Positions 10,712 to 21,870 of a DNA stretch of 64,000 nucleotides are shown piece by piece; the first letter of the stretch is position 1, and every line of letters begins with the position of its first letter. The position numbers were made by a program, and so were the translations under genes. This stretch comes from Russula earlei (lineage: Eukaryota; Basidiomycota; Agaricomycetes; Russulales; Russulaceae), in contig JAGFNK010000204.1 in assembly GCA_025769875.1 (NCBI GenBank), positions 1 to 64,000 of the forward strand, read 5' to 3'. The notes under the pieces were generated by a model. That model was not told the DNA's origin. It did no database searches and was given only the letters and a program-made list of their open reading frames with translations.

Positions 10712-11594
10712 TCAAATCCAGTGGTAACGGACATCAATGTGTTTGGTCCAGGTCTGATACTGGTGATTGCGCGCGAGTGCGATGGCAGATTGATTGTCAG
10801 AGAAAAGGGTGGTAGGGTCAGAAAGAGGCCCAAAGACTTCTGAGAGAAGACTGCGCAGCCAGAGTGCTTCCTTCATTCCGTGGGTGGCCGCGATGTATTC
10901 GCTCTCTGTGGTCGAGAGCAAAATGATCTCCTGGCGCTTTGAGGACCACGAAACAGCGCCGCTGTCAATGAGGAAGGCATAGCCTGAGATGGCGCGCCGA
11001 TCCTCGGCCATGCTGCCATCGGTGTCTGTGTAGCCTACAAGGATGCGCCTGGTTTTGCCGTAGGTGAGCCACAGGTCACGTGTGCTGGCCAGGTAGCGGA
11101 AGATCCGCTTGACGGCCTGCCAGTGTGCTGGTCCCGGGTTTGAGGCAAAATGTGTGACAGTTGCAATGGCAAATGCAATGTCCGGGCGTGTTGAAAGTGC
11201 AGCCCAATTGAGGGTGCCAACAGCCTCTCAGTATGGCACGTCACACATGGTGGCATATTTGGCTGCACTGGAGGGGGACTGCTCACTTGTGAGGCGCACC
11301 TGGATATCCATGGGTGTGGAAAGTGGTTTGAGCTCATCCAGGTGGTAACAGCGGAGAATGGCGTCAATGTATGCTCACTAGGAGAGGTGTATAGTGCCGC
11401 CTGCATGGTTGTGCTGGACCTCGATGCTGAGCATCCAGTGGAGCTCACTGAGGTCTGTGACCTCTACGTGCTTGCGTAGTCCGGCCTTGAGGTCATTCAC
11501 GAGTTGCATGTTGCTCGCTGCAATTGTGCAATCATTGACGTGCACAGCAATAACTGTAATGTCGCGTGTGCGACCTCCAGACTTGCAGAAAATG
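10712..11594 (-). pseudogene. copia-2 RT C-terminal half and RNase H
   Basis: After the stop at 11597 the frame goes on into the RT palm, where the expected YVDD reads HVND (near 11533-11544), followed by LHWMLSIEV. RNase H is clear in the 11011-10712 frame: RRAISGYAFLIDSGAVSWSSKRQ, STTESEYIAA, KEALWLRSLL, SDNQSAIALA, KHIDVRYHWI. Stop codons break the link between the two parts. Loss of one catalytic Asp should abolish polymerase activity. Confidence 0.8.
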
Positions 11595-11596
11595 GC

Positions 11597-12871
11597 TTAA
11601 TTGACAGAGCACTGTCTGAACTGTAGGGATGTAAATGAGAGTTTTTGGTACCATCTCCTGCCGGACTGTTTCAGTCCATAAAGTGTTTTCACGAGGCATA
11701 GCACTCGCGCACCTGCCTTCGGGTCTCGGTACCCTGGAGGATGCTGCATGAACAGCACTTCATTGTTGTTGAGCACACCATTTAGGTAGGCACCTTTGAT
11801 GTTGATCTGATGGAGTTCCAGCTGAAGATGATTTGCCATAGCAATGATGGCACGCGACAATGCAAGGCATGCTACCGGGGCATATGTGTCATCATAGTCA
11901 ACACCACCTATTTGACTGAAACCTTGGGCAACAAGGCGTGCCTTGTAGCGTGCAATGTTGCCTGCTGCATCCTTTTTGGCTTTGAAAACCCATTTGGAGC
12001 CAATAATGTTTGCTCCGGCTGGTGGTTCTTCAAGGCGCCAGGTGCCCGCGGTTTTGAGCATTGTGAGCTCTTCCTCAATGGCTTTCTCCCAGAGAGGCCA
12101 GTCTGGTCTGCGTTTGGCTTCAGCAAGTGAGCGTGGCTCATCTGCTTTGGCGTCAGCTGTTGCGGTTGCGAAGGGGAGCTCAAGGCCAACGTAGTCCTCG
12201 AGGAGTGTGGGCAGGCTGTCATTGACGGACCATGCTCCCCCTGCTTCCTCCGCATTGAGGGGTCTGGGAAAACAGATGCCGCATGGAATGCGTGGGGTGC
12301 TCTGGTGTGGGGAAGTGATGCCCTCACCCACTTGGAGGTCACGCATGATGCGTGAGGGCTTGCGTAGTTGGGTGGAGTGCCGAGGGGGATTGTTGAGGGT
12401 GGTCTTGACTTCCTCTTCTAAGGGAGGATGCTGATCTGGTATTTTTGGTGCGTCAGGTGTTTCAGGTACAAGGGGTGTATTAGAGTGGGCTGGGTCCACT
12501 TCCAAGTCGGAGTGGTCAGAGTGGGTAGGTGTCTCGGGCACCTCGTGTAGGTCTGACTCATCCATGGGCCGCTCGCTTCCCACGGTTGGTACTGCAATGG
12601 GCTGCTCCCCCTCGAGCGGCATGTTCGATGCAAAATACACGTCTCGCTCAATGCTGACTGTCTGAGTTTTTGGGCAGTATACCCTGTGGGCATGTGAGTC
12701 AGTGTCAACACCAAGCCATTTGCCCTCGCGTGCTCTCGGGTTCAACTTGGAGCCTTTCTTCCCAGTGTGCACCCAGACACTGCAGCCCCACTGGTGCGGG
12801 CCAGACAGATCTGGTGGCTCCTTGTGTAGGGCTTCATACAGTGTCTTGCCGTCTAATGCACATGTGGCAGT
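11597..12871 (-). pseudogene. copia-2 integrase C-terminus and RT N-terminal half
   Basis: From 12772 the frame reads GSKLNPRAREGKWLGVD, a linker rich in acidic and Pro residues, then RT: GSKWVFKAKKDAAGNIARYKARLVAQGF, VDYDDTYAPVA, INIKGAYLNGVL, FMQHPPGY, LVKTLYGLKQSGRRWY. It stops just before the catalytic HVND block. The upstream part to 12871 continues the integrase frame after its TGA. Confidence 0.85.
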
Positions 12872-13627
12872 TCAGTTTTTGAGCCACACGGCATGCCGCA
12901 GCGCCTCGCCCCATAACGACTTGGGGAGGCCGCTTCTGTGTGAGAGCGTGCGCATGCGCTCGAGCAGCATCTGGTTAAGGCACTCCATGACACCATTGTG
13001 CTGCAGCGTGTCATGTGTGGTGAGATGACGTGCAGTGCCAGCCGCAGCCAGGTGTTTGTTGAAGGGGCCACTCAGGTATTCGCCTCCATGGTCGGAGCAA
13101 AGTACTTTGATGGCTTTGCAATGCCCCTGAGAGATAGCCCAGGCTTCAAAGGCCTTATACTTCTTGAGTGCCTCCGATTTCTTTGTGAGCAGGAAAGCAA
13201 TAGTGTAGTGTGTTGCACTGTCTATGAATGAGATGAAGTGCTTGCGCCCTTGGCGTGTTGTGATGGATGCGGGCCCCCACAAGTCGCTGTGTATCTCTTC
13301 ACTGAAGTGTTGGGCAGGCGGGGTCTGGTGCACTTTCAGAATGGGGAGGCGAGTGGCACACGCATAGATGCACATGTTGCAATCACTTTCCTTTGATGCG
13401 GGGTCGACGATAATGCCTCTGACAGCACCAGTTTGGATTAATTTGCACACACTGGAGGGGGCAATGTGCCCTAGGCGTCTGTGTAGCTCCATCAGTGAGA
13501 GCTCGATTGCATTGGCATACTCTGTGTGCTGTTCAACACGGTATAGACCGCGCACGCTGCGTGGTATGCGTGCGATGCGGGTACCTCCCAGGGCAAGGAT
13601 GCTCAAGTGCCCGTCACGTAACTCCAT
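12872..13627 (-). pseudogene. copia-2 GAG-pre-integrase and integrase core
   Basis: The frame has HRRLGHIAPSSV with CNMC (zinc-binding HHCC domain), then the DDE core: EEIHSDLWGPA, FIDSATHYT, VLCSDHGGEYLSG, HNGVMECLNQMLLERMR. It ends at TGA after WLKN, where Copia integrases normally read NRT, which fits a CGA to TGA change. All three catalytic acidic residues appear present. Confidence 0.85.
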
Positions 13628-13699
13628 GTGGTAGCCATCATTGTCTAATTCTCCTAATGAAATGAGTGTATAGGTGACTCACAGGGCGTGAAGGACTCC

Positions 13700-15028
13700 T
13701 CAGAGCCTCAGAGTGCCCCGTCCTCCTGTGTTTGGTACTGGTACAGTAAGGGAACCTATGCCAATTGCCTTGAATTGCTCCTGGTTGGCAGTGACAAGAA
13801 TAATGGGAGGGGATAGGGGGCGATACTCAGTAAAGTCACCCTTGTAAGGGCTGATGTGTTTTGTCGCCCCAGAATCATAGAGCTCAACACGGACTTTGTC
13901 TCCCTGAGTGGATTGCCTGGTTGATGCTGCGACCATCTCCTCTGTGTCGTGTGCGTGCTTCGTGTCGTTCGCTCCGCTGAAGGGGGGGTCCAGGTCGGCG
14001 CCGGAGGTGTGCACGCTGCAGTCTGCCTCCTCAGCCAGCCAAAACCTGTCTGCTTTGACTGTCTCATCGATGACAGCGTTTGCTGACCCTACAGGCCTGG
14101 TCTCTGATTGAGTGGGTGCCGGGGTGCTGGTGGATGTGGATGCGGGCTGCACTGCCACATTCTCCTCCTTCTTTGGGGAGCAGCACTCACGCGCCCAGTG
14201 TCCCTGCTTTCCACAATTGTGGCATTTTCCTTTGCGACGCTTCTTCTTGGCGCTGTCAGACCCGTGAGCAGCGAGAGCTTCGTCCGGTTGCTGGTCCTTT
14301 TTGCCCGAGCTTTGGCTTTGCTGGCTGCACCCGCAGTGGGTCTTTAGTCTGTCAGCCTCCTCGCAGATGGAGTCAATGAGAGAGTCCATGGGCACCTTGC
14401 TGGTGCTGTTAGTGAGTCGGGCTGCTGTCATAAGTCCCGATGCAAAGCACGCCAACTTGTCCAGGATACTGCAGAGGACAGTGCGCTGATATTCAGCATT
14501 GGAAATGCTGACCCCTGATGCACTGAGTTCTTCGTGCTTAAAGCGGAGGTCCTGGAGGAAGGTTCGGATGTCCGCGCCTTTAGCACAGCGACTGTCCAAG
14601 AACGCCTGGAGGCAATCGCTTTGTGCATATTCACTCTTCACTTGGTACTCCTGAGAGACCTTCTCCCAACACTGCTGTGCTGTAGGGAGATTTGCTAAAC
14701 GTACTGCAACTGTGTCGGGTAAACGTTGGCAGAGCAGGAAGCACCCTATGCAGTCGTTGCGGTCCCAAGCCTTCATGGCCAGGTCCTCATCCACAGTCGG
14801 GGTCTCAGGTTTAGCTGGGGCAGGTTGCATGCTTGTTCCATCGTAGTACCCCCACTGGTCTGTGGCTTCCATGGCTTGACGGAACCGCATGGTGAAGACA
14901 GCCCAGTTTGATCCATTCAACTCGAGGTGGGGAATAACTGCTGGCAGCTGATCAAAAGTTCCAGGGGTGGATGTTGGCACCATGGAGGCGGCAGAAGATG
15001 TTGAAGCAGATTGAGGTTCAGGGCCCAT
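13700..15028 (-). pseudogene. copia-2 Gag-protease
   Basis: A 442-residue frame contains Gag (LELNGSNWAVFTMRFRQAM, LPTAQQCWEKVSQEY), a CCHC knuckle (CHNCGKQGHWAREC) and the aspartic protease motif YDSGATKHIS. The frame ends before the rest of protease and integrase. Its ATG at 15028 lies within the primer binding site beside the 5' LTR. Confidence 0.85.
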
Positions 15029-15032
15029 AACC
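15021..15032 (-). other. copia-2 primer binding site matching initiator tRNA-Met
   Basis: The 12 bases next to the LTR read GGGCCCATAACC on the plus strand, identical to the anticodon stem-loop typical of eukaryotic initiator tRNA-Met. In sense orientation it starts GGTTATGGGCCC, as in Drosophila copia. The gag ATG is contained in it. Confidence 0.7.
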
Positions 15033-15556
15033 TGTAGAAACTATACAGTTTATTGAGGATATGGAAGGATTGTTTTGAGTGAGTGTATGCAGCATCTGAA
15101 GAGACCTGCACGTTGGCACACGTGAGAATCACTGAATAATGTAATGACTGTACTCAGTGACTCGCGCACGTGAGCGATCACTATAGATATATATTTACCT
15201 GAATAATGTAACAACTGTACTATTCAGGTATGAGCTTTATGGAATGTAAGGAATGATAAGTAAGTGGGGACACACCTCAGTGACTCGCGCGTGTGAGCGA
15301 TCACTGAGGGGCACGGGTAAACTATCTACTCATTTAAGTAGGCAGGAGGTAAACAAATGGTATCCAAATGACGGAACATCAGTCGAGCCAATCAACATCT
15401 ACGTTAATTAACTAGACTAGGTATGAACTGAGGGTAAATAACTAGTTCTACTCAGAGATGCTAAAAGGGGTCCTGGTATATGTGTCAAGTGAGGGGATCC
15501 CTCACTCAGCCTCGTGTGCTCACGATCGAGCTCACTCGCGGTCGGGAATCATAACA
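15033..15556 (-). repeat. copia-2 5' LTR
   Basis: 524-bp partner of 10044-10569, bounded by TGTAGAAAC and CATAACA (plus strand), with target TGCAG following at 15557. Confidence 0.9.
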
Positions 15557-15561
15557 TGCAG

Positions 15562-16789
15562 CCCTTACATTTCAATGATGCTCATCACCATATGCCAGTG
15601 GCCCTCGTTCAGATGTCAACCTCTCACACCATGTGCGACGATGCATAGTCACGGTGTAATGAGCAAGGATTTGTGGCTGGCCGTGGAATTGCTCACGTTT
15701 GCGTATTTCCCACACCCCTTTCAAAACCTCACCACACCCTGGTCCTCTCCCCCACCCCCCACAACCCTCGATCGCCGCCCTTCGCCGCCACTTCTCCTTG
15801 ATCACTCAGTCTCAATTTCCCTTTCATATTTTCTATTTTCTTGTTCTCTGTAAATAAACACCTTAGGTACAGCATCGGATAACAAGTTTCATCACTTTTG
15901 TGTGCCTCTCTTTCCTCTGAATGCCTCAAGGAAGAACGACGGTCTTCATCGTGTCCCACCAATTACATACTGTACATAAATGCCATCTCTTCAAGAGCGC
16001 ACTCTCTCTATTCCTTCTGTGGGAAGGTCACGCCTGCAATGGAGTGGAGGGAAGGGGAAGTGAATGGAGAACACTGGGGAGTTGATGTCTTTTCGCAAAA
16101 AGTGTCATGCTCCAGAAAAGGCAAGTGCCCCACCAACTTGGCTCCTCAAGGCAATTCCCATCAACTCCACAATTGTTTTCAAATGCAGATGATAATTACA
16201 CACAATTCTTAAGTTTCATAATGGTGTATTCAAGAGTTAAGTACAACAAAATAAATAAAATTTAAACTTAATCTAAGGGCTCAACTTGATGCCATGCCAA
16301 GAAGGCTGGTGCTGTTAGGACCACATGCAGCACTCAGAATGATAGAACTCAGGTTCTATTATTGTAGACTAGCCTAGTCAAAGGTACATGTTTATAGACC
16401 AAAGTTGAGTAGCTAATAGAAAAGGAAAGAAAAAAATAAAGAGAAAAGAAAGAAAAGAAAAGCCTAGAAGCACAACAAATCGAGTCAGAGGTGGGTGAGC
16501 ATGCATGAAGGCGATTGCAATCATGTGACGTGTATTGTGGGCAGGATGATGGCGGCAGGGTTGAGCGTGTGGTGAGCGTGCAGGCATTGGGGGAGCAGCT
16601 GTGGCACATGGAGCGTCGTCTCTGCCATGCGCACTGTGATGGTTCCAATTCCAGAGGTCCACCAGGGCAGTCCTGCATACCCTAGACCAGAGGCGAGAAC
16701 ATGAAGAAAAGAAAAGGGAAGAAAAGAAGAAAAGAAAGGGAAAATGAAAGAAAGCACCTGAAAGCCACAACACCACTCGGTGACATTGA
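15562..16789. other. intergenic, no gene recognised
   Basis: This stretch holds the right side of the copia-2 target (TGCAGCCC...), a pyrimidine-rich segment ending in TAAATAAACACCTTAGG (echoed at 3830), and purine-rich AAGAAAAG runs near 16420-16460 and 16700-16750. Open frames are short and compositionally biased; none shows a domain. Confidence 0.5.
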
Positions 16790-17260
16790 GGGTGGCATTA
16801 GGTGGGACTGTTTGGCCTTCATTTTGGGGTTCACTGATTTGTCAGGAGAACGCACTTGCAAAGGCAATTGCGATTGCGCAGCATGTGCTGGTGTGATAGA
16901 GGCAGCAAGGGAGTGGCATTGGGCGGGGCCATTTGGCCTTCATGTGGTGTATTGATTTGTCAGGAGGGTGCGCGCAATGGCACAGCACATGTTGAAGGTG
17001 AGATGATGAAGGTGGGGGAGTGGTGTTGGGTGGGACCATTTGGCCCTTGTGTGCATCGGTTTGTCAGGAGAACACGCACGCGAAGGGGATCGCAGTTGCG
17101 CAGTGTGTATTGGCAGGATGATGGAGGTGACGAGGGAGTGGCATTGGCGGGGCTGTTCAGCCTTCATGTGGTGCCGATTTGTCAGGAGGGCATCCCTGTC
17201 ATGATCGCAAGGGCACGATGTCCGTTGCTGGCAGGATGGCAGAGGTGCAAGGGAGTGGGA
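16790..17260 (+). repeat. minisatellite, about four units of ~116 bp
   Basis: Units begin near 16790, 16907, 17015 and 17133, with a partial unit at 17249. Each carries GGGAGTGG, a TTTGGCC/CTTCATGTGG block, GATTTGTCAGGAG and a terminal GGCAGGATG-like segment. Unit lengths are 108-118 bp and the copies are about 75-85% alike by eye. A degenerate half-unit may lie near 16510-16560. Confidence 0.7.
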
Positions 17261-17621
17261 TGTGGCTTGGGCATCATTGCAGTGGAAGAGCGCTGCGCGA
17301 TGTTGACCCTCTGTTATGCCACAATTTCCATTTTGAGTATGACAACTTCTGTTATCAAGTAATTTATTCTTATCATTATTGTCATCTTCAGATAACGTGA
17401 CATGCCAGAAATTTCCAAAAAGAAAAGGGTCAGTAGAAAGAACCTGATGTATCTCGCTGAATTCTAAGCAAAAAATCATAACCAGAATGAAATGTACTTT
17501 CTAAATATTCTGTTCCAAGAACAGATACATTGAATTTCAGACATGCCCATGTTGGGTAGGCACAGTCATGGTTGTGGGAATGATGTAGGTGTCTAGCACT
17601 TTGTTCCCTGCTTCCTCTCTG

Positions 17622-18804
17622 ATGGAAAGAGGCCAAAAGGTCTCCCTTGAAGTCCAGCAAATTGTGGTTCGAATGTCAGCCGTGCTCTCAAAGCAAGATA
17701 TTGCAAATTACACAGGTGTATCGTTTGGCTTGGTTGAAAGGATTCTACAATGCTTCCAGGAGCACAATGCTGTCTCAGATGTAGCAGTGGAGCAGCATTG
17801 TAGGTCTGATCAGGCACTACATGGAGCAGATGTAGAGGTAAGCATATGTGAAACCACTACTGTGGGGTATTCCTAACAACTATACTAGTACCTGTTTGGG
17901 AGGATTCATGATGCACCTGATCTGTACCTTGATGAGCTGTGGGATATGCTTGCAGCAAATTCTGGGATACGTGTCTCAAGGTCAACCATCTGGCATACAC
18001 TGCAATCTGGCGGATTTACAATGAAAAAGGTATAGGCACTGAGACTTGATACATCTATTGGTGACTTCATGATTTAGCTTTTGCGTGCTGCAATTGAGCG
18101 CTCAGAAGAAAAGCAGCTTGCATACCTCAATCGAATCAGTGTGTACTCAGCCGATCAGGTTGTTTTCGTTGATGAGAGCTCTGTAGATCATTGAACAACA
18201 TATCGAGGGGCAGCTTGGTCTATTTGTGGTACACAGGCACAGCATAAAGCTTTCTTTGTTCACGGCAGACAGTAAGTCACTCAATTTCTGTCCAATTCCC
18301 TGTTTGACTCCATTTCATAGCTTCTCTGTGCTTCCTGCCATCTCATTCACTGATGGAATTTTATACTGCAAGATTGTTGAAGGCTCATTTTGCACCAAAA
18401 CTTTTCATCAATTTATTGGCGGTCTTCTCAAGGTTATGGAACCATAATTGGCCCCAACTCTGTCATTGTTATGGACAATTGTCAGATTCACAAGCATGTG
18501 GATATTGTTGAGATGATTGAGTCAAGGTTTGTAATAACATACTAGACCTGTAATGCATTTGACATGACCTACTTCCACCAGGGAAATGAGTTGCAAATTC
18601 CTGCCTCCATATTCACCTGATTTGAACCCAATTGAGCTCGCGTTTTCAGCAATGAAGTATCACATTCGACGAAATGGTGATTTGGTCCACTTGTCAATGA
18701 CTGAATTATCCGACAGAGACATATATACAACCCTACTTGATGCACTTTATCTTGTTTCTCCCTTGGACTGTCATGGCTGGTACAAGTATTGTGGGTATTC
18801 TTAG
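17622..18804 (+). pseudogene. Tc1/mariner-like transposase (DDE_3 type) with introns
   Basis: Exon 17622-17837 encodes a helix-turn-helix (SKQDIANYTGVSFGLVERIL). Exon 17889-18030 follows, then the catalytic domain from 18080. VVFVDESS holds the first Asp, SVIVMDNCQIH the second, and LPPYSPDLNPIELAF the third acidic site. Introns of about 45-75 bp have GT-AG borders. The gene is dead: TGA replaces a codon in VDH-TTYRG (likely CGA), and a one-base shift lies near 18445. I did not find matching terminal inverted repeats. Confidence 0.8.
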
Positions 18805-18904
18805 TGTTGTGTTATTTGTACTCTTGACAGTTGTACTTGCCAATATGATATTGTAGAAGACGATGTGGTCAAGACCCACACAACCAGTGGGCTTGTGATA
18901 AAGA

Positions 18905-21530
18905 CAACTTGGACTTGACATACTATTCACCCACCATGACCTTCACATCACCCACTCCTGCTCCCATCATCCCTGTTGCCCGTTTCGCCATCCCTGACAC
19001 ACAAGCCATCACCCCCACACCTTCAGTCCTGTCCCTGCTTCACCCACAATCTCAGCTGCTGCCTCACCCCTGTGCTTGCACACCATCGCATGCAATTTAG
19101 TTGCCACCATCCCAGACTCATCCGCATCTGTCGCCACCACATCAGTCCCAATATCATCAGCAGCCTCCATCTTAGCCTTGCCTGCCATTGTCAGTACAGC
19201 ACCACCTGCTGCTGCCTCAGTAGTCTCATTGCCAGCCATCTCCTTTGTTGCTGTACATGCCCCATCTGCCATAGCATCCATAATGCCAGCCAGTTCTGCT
19301 ATCTTATTTCCACCACCATTGTCTCAACCACCACTGCTGCCAGCTCCATCCCATCTCACATGGCCTCACCTTCACCTGCCTCAGTTGTCTCCTCACCAGT
19401 TCTCACACTGTCATGAACCATTCTCTGGAGAGGGCCCTTGAAGGACCCTTCCTTATTAGAGGAAACCCAGCCTCTATGGTGTCACCCTGTTCACACGGAC
19501 AAAAAGGGTGAGTAGAGGTGTCCACAAAATCGCACATGCATTGTCGCACGAGCGATTCTCAGCACAATCAACATACAGCAAGCCCCACTTAGTGGCATCC
19601 CTTTTAGCAATAAAGGACAGTATTATAGCCTCTCTAAGGACCCCTTATGACAACTCTAAGTGCTCTACAAGAGGCACTAACAAGACACTAACAAGCCTGT
19701 AACATGTTATTAGACTAACTCTAATAACCATAGAACAAACTATAGAACAATACTAAGGACCTTAGTATAAGTATTAGGGTCAACCCTAACGACCCTAATA
19801 GAACTATATAAGGGGCCTTATAAGCAACCCTATTCCCTGAACCAAACTACAAGTCCTCAAATGACCAGCCCTGAACTAACTAACAGTAAATGAATCAGGT
19901 GTTTCACACGTGTACTAAAGCAGTGAACATGTGGACAGTAGTGGCTCTTACTCATCAATAAGAGCCTTCTTACTCAGCAGCTTACTGAGCATGACTGAGC
20001 ATGCTCAGTAAGCAGACTCCGACTTCTTCCTCATCCAGCAATTGTGCTTGATAACAAGGTTATGGCTTGTTCCCTATTTAGCAGTCCTCCTGTAGTATAT
20101 AAGCACTCAATAAAGTAGCAGACAGTCTTCAGACTGTCCATTTGTTTATGGCACTCTCTACCCCTGGGATACTCCTTTAAGGACCATCCCCTTGTGACTA
20201 TTCTGGCCTCTTCCCTGCATAACTTCTCAATACTACCAGTGACAGTACCTCTTTGGTACTTAGCACTGCTCTGGACTCTACTCCTTGCTCACACAGTCTT
20301 GGACATCTATTGACTTGTCTTTGAACTTCTCCCTCACTCTTGAACTGGATTGTTCAACAGTGAGTCTTTACACATGCCACTCACAATGCCAGCTGCCTCC
20401 CCTGCCCCATCAGCCCTCAGTTCAGCCTAGTCCACTGTATCTCAAGCATCTCCAGCTGCCACTGTCTCTGCCCTGTCTGCTGCTTCAGCCTGGCCCACTG
20501 TCTCACTCCCATCATCAGGTGCCGCCACTGCCCCAACATCTCCTGTCACCACCCCAGCTCTAGTTTTATCTGCTGCCGCCACCTCAGCTCAGTCCATCAC
20601 CCTCTTGGTTTCATCCTCAATCTCAGTTGATGTCACACCTAGCGCCAAAGTTTCAGTCATGCATGACACCAGCAACGACACACTGCTGTTGCCTCATGCC
20701 ACCAGCATTGTCCAAGAAGACCAAAGGCCTCAAACCCAAGCTCAGCAATGCCGTCCCATAGAAAGATCAACAGCCACCATCACAACATCACCACAGGAGA
20801 AGCCGTCAATGCAAGCACCACACTGCACCATGCCTCCCCTTCCATCGCATCCCCACCCACACGTATGCCCTCATCCCTGCATGCTGCCATCACCTGCAGT
20901 GGCAAAGACCTCATCACCATGGCCATGAGATGATTACCAGAGACCCCTCACATCTTGTTTTAGGTTTTTGGACGCTGACCCCACACACTCTAGCTCAACG
21001 ACTACTGCAAGTGTTTGCAAGGCAAACCATGCTGTCCACCCCCTCTTGTCTCGTCACCTGCTTGCACGCTATTGTCCACACATCCCACCGCCACCTGCTA
21101 TGGAGAAGACCTCAATGCCATGGCCAGAAGACATCAGCGCGACAGGCACACAAGCCAGGCTCGCCGCTTGCCTCCGCAACAACAACAGCAGCAGCAAAAA
21201 CAACGGCAACGGCAACGACTTCAATGACATCAGCAGCACCACATCATGACAACACATTTGACATGCCACAAGCATGCCACGCCCCCCTCCTGCTTCACCA
21301 TGCGCCCGCATTCCAGGAGACAATGACACCAGCACCACTGCATGCAACAACACAGACAACACATTCAACACAAGGCACACACTGCAAGCATGCCCTGCCC
21401 CATCCTGCCTTGCTGCAATGCTCACCCCCTTTGCGATGATGAGACCATGCACATGCAAGGCCAAAGACTCACTGAAGATGCTTTGACTGAGGACAGTCAA
21501 AATTTCAAGCCCCTGGGAGGTGTAAGGTAG
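18905..21530 (+). other. Ala/Ser/Thr/Pro/His-rich low-complexity region
   Basis: Several plus-strand frames (19076-19441, 20605-20928, 20930-21439) are rich in Ala, Ser, Thr, Pro and His, built on TGCC/CACC/CAGC repeats, without domains or a consistent exon model. A solo LTR at 19409-20372 interrupts it. It may be decayed repetitive coding DNA; I assign no function. Confidence 0.45.
19409..20372 (+). repeat. 964-bp solo LTR
   Basis: TGTCATGAACC to GAGTCTTTACA; the whole segment matches, in reverse orientation, the LTR at 60844-61805. There is no internal retrotransposon domain on either side. Flanking 5-mers CACAC and CATGC are only partly alike, so the TSD is degenerate or lost. It contains a TATATAAGCACTCAATAAA-like promoter region near 20096. 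Confidence 0.75.
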
Positions 21531-21870
21531 GCAATCGGTTGGCTACAGAATCACGCATTCCAAATGCCTTTCATGCAGTCTTGCCAGATCTCATGTAGTC
21601 TCTTACTGATGTCACTACACATGTTTCCCTATTTCCTCTCTCCTCCCTCCTGTATATAAAGTGTTTAGCTACTCTCTGGAATAGAAAAGTCTCTTCTCCC
21701 CTCTCTCCCCTTTCTGTGCTGGACCAGTCAGCCTTACAAACTCACCCGCATGTTCCTGGACTTGTGATTGTAGTATGTATGTAATTCACTCACACCTCAC
21801 TTGCTCACTTCATGCCACCCAAAAACACTGGGCAGTAAAAGCAGTTGCAAAAGCCAGTGAGCCTTGTGAT

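Larger units (their letters stand above)
10044..15556 (-). mobile_element. copia-2: full-length Ty1/Copia retrotransposon
   Basis: LTRs of 526 bp (10044-10569) and 524 bp (15033-15556) enclose gag, protease, integrase, RT and RNase H in Copia order on the minus strand. A 5-bp target duplication TGCAG flanks it (10039-10043, 15557-15561). The minus-strand purine tract AAGGGGGAG abuts the 3' LTR. Several stops and a lost RT catalytic Asp make it non-autonomous. Confidence 0.93.

Noticed and set aside
16349..16776. Phe/Leu/Ser-rich minus frames that look like membrane helices
   Set aside because: They come from antisense of AAGAAAAG purine runs.
16790..17260. Possible CRISPR-like array
   Set aside because: Units are long, degenerate and contiguous without unique spacers; the genome is eukaryotic.
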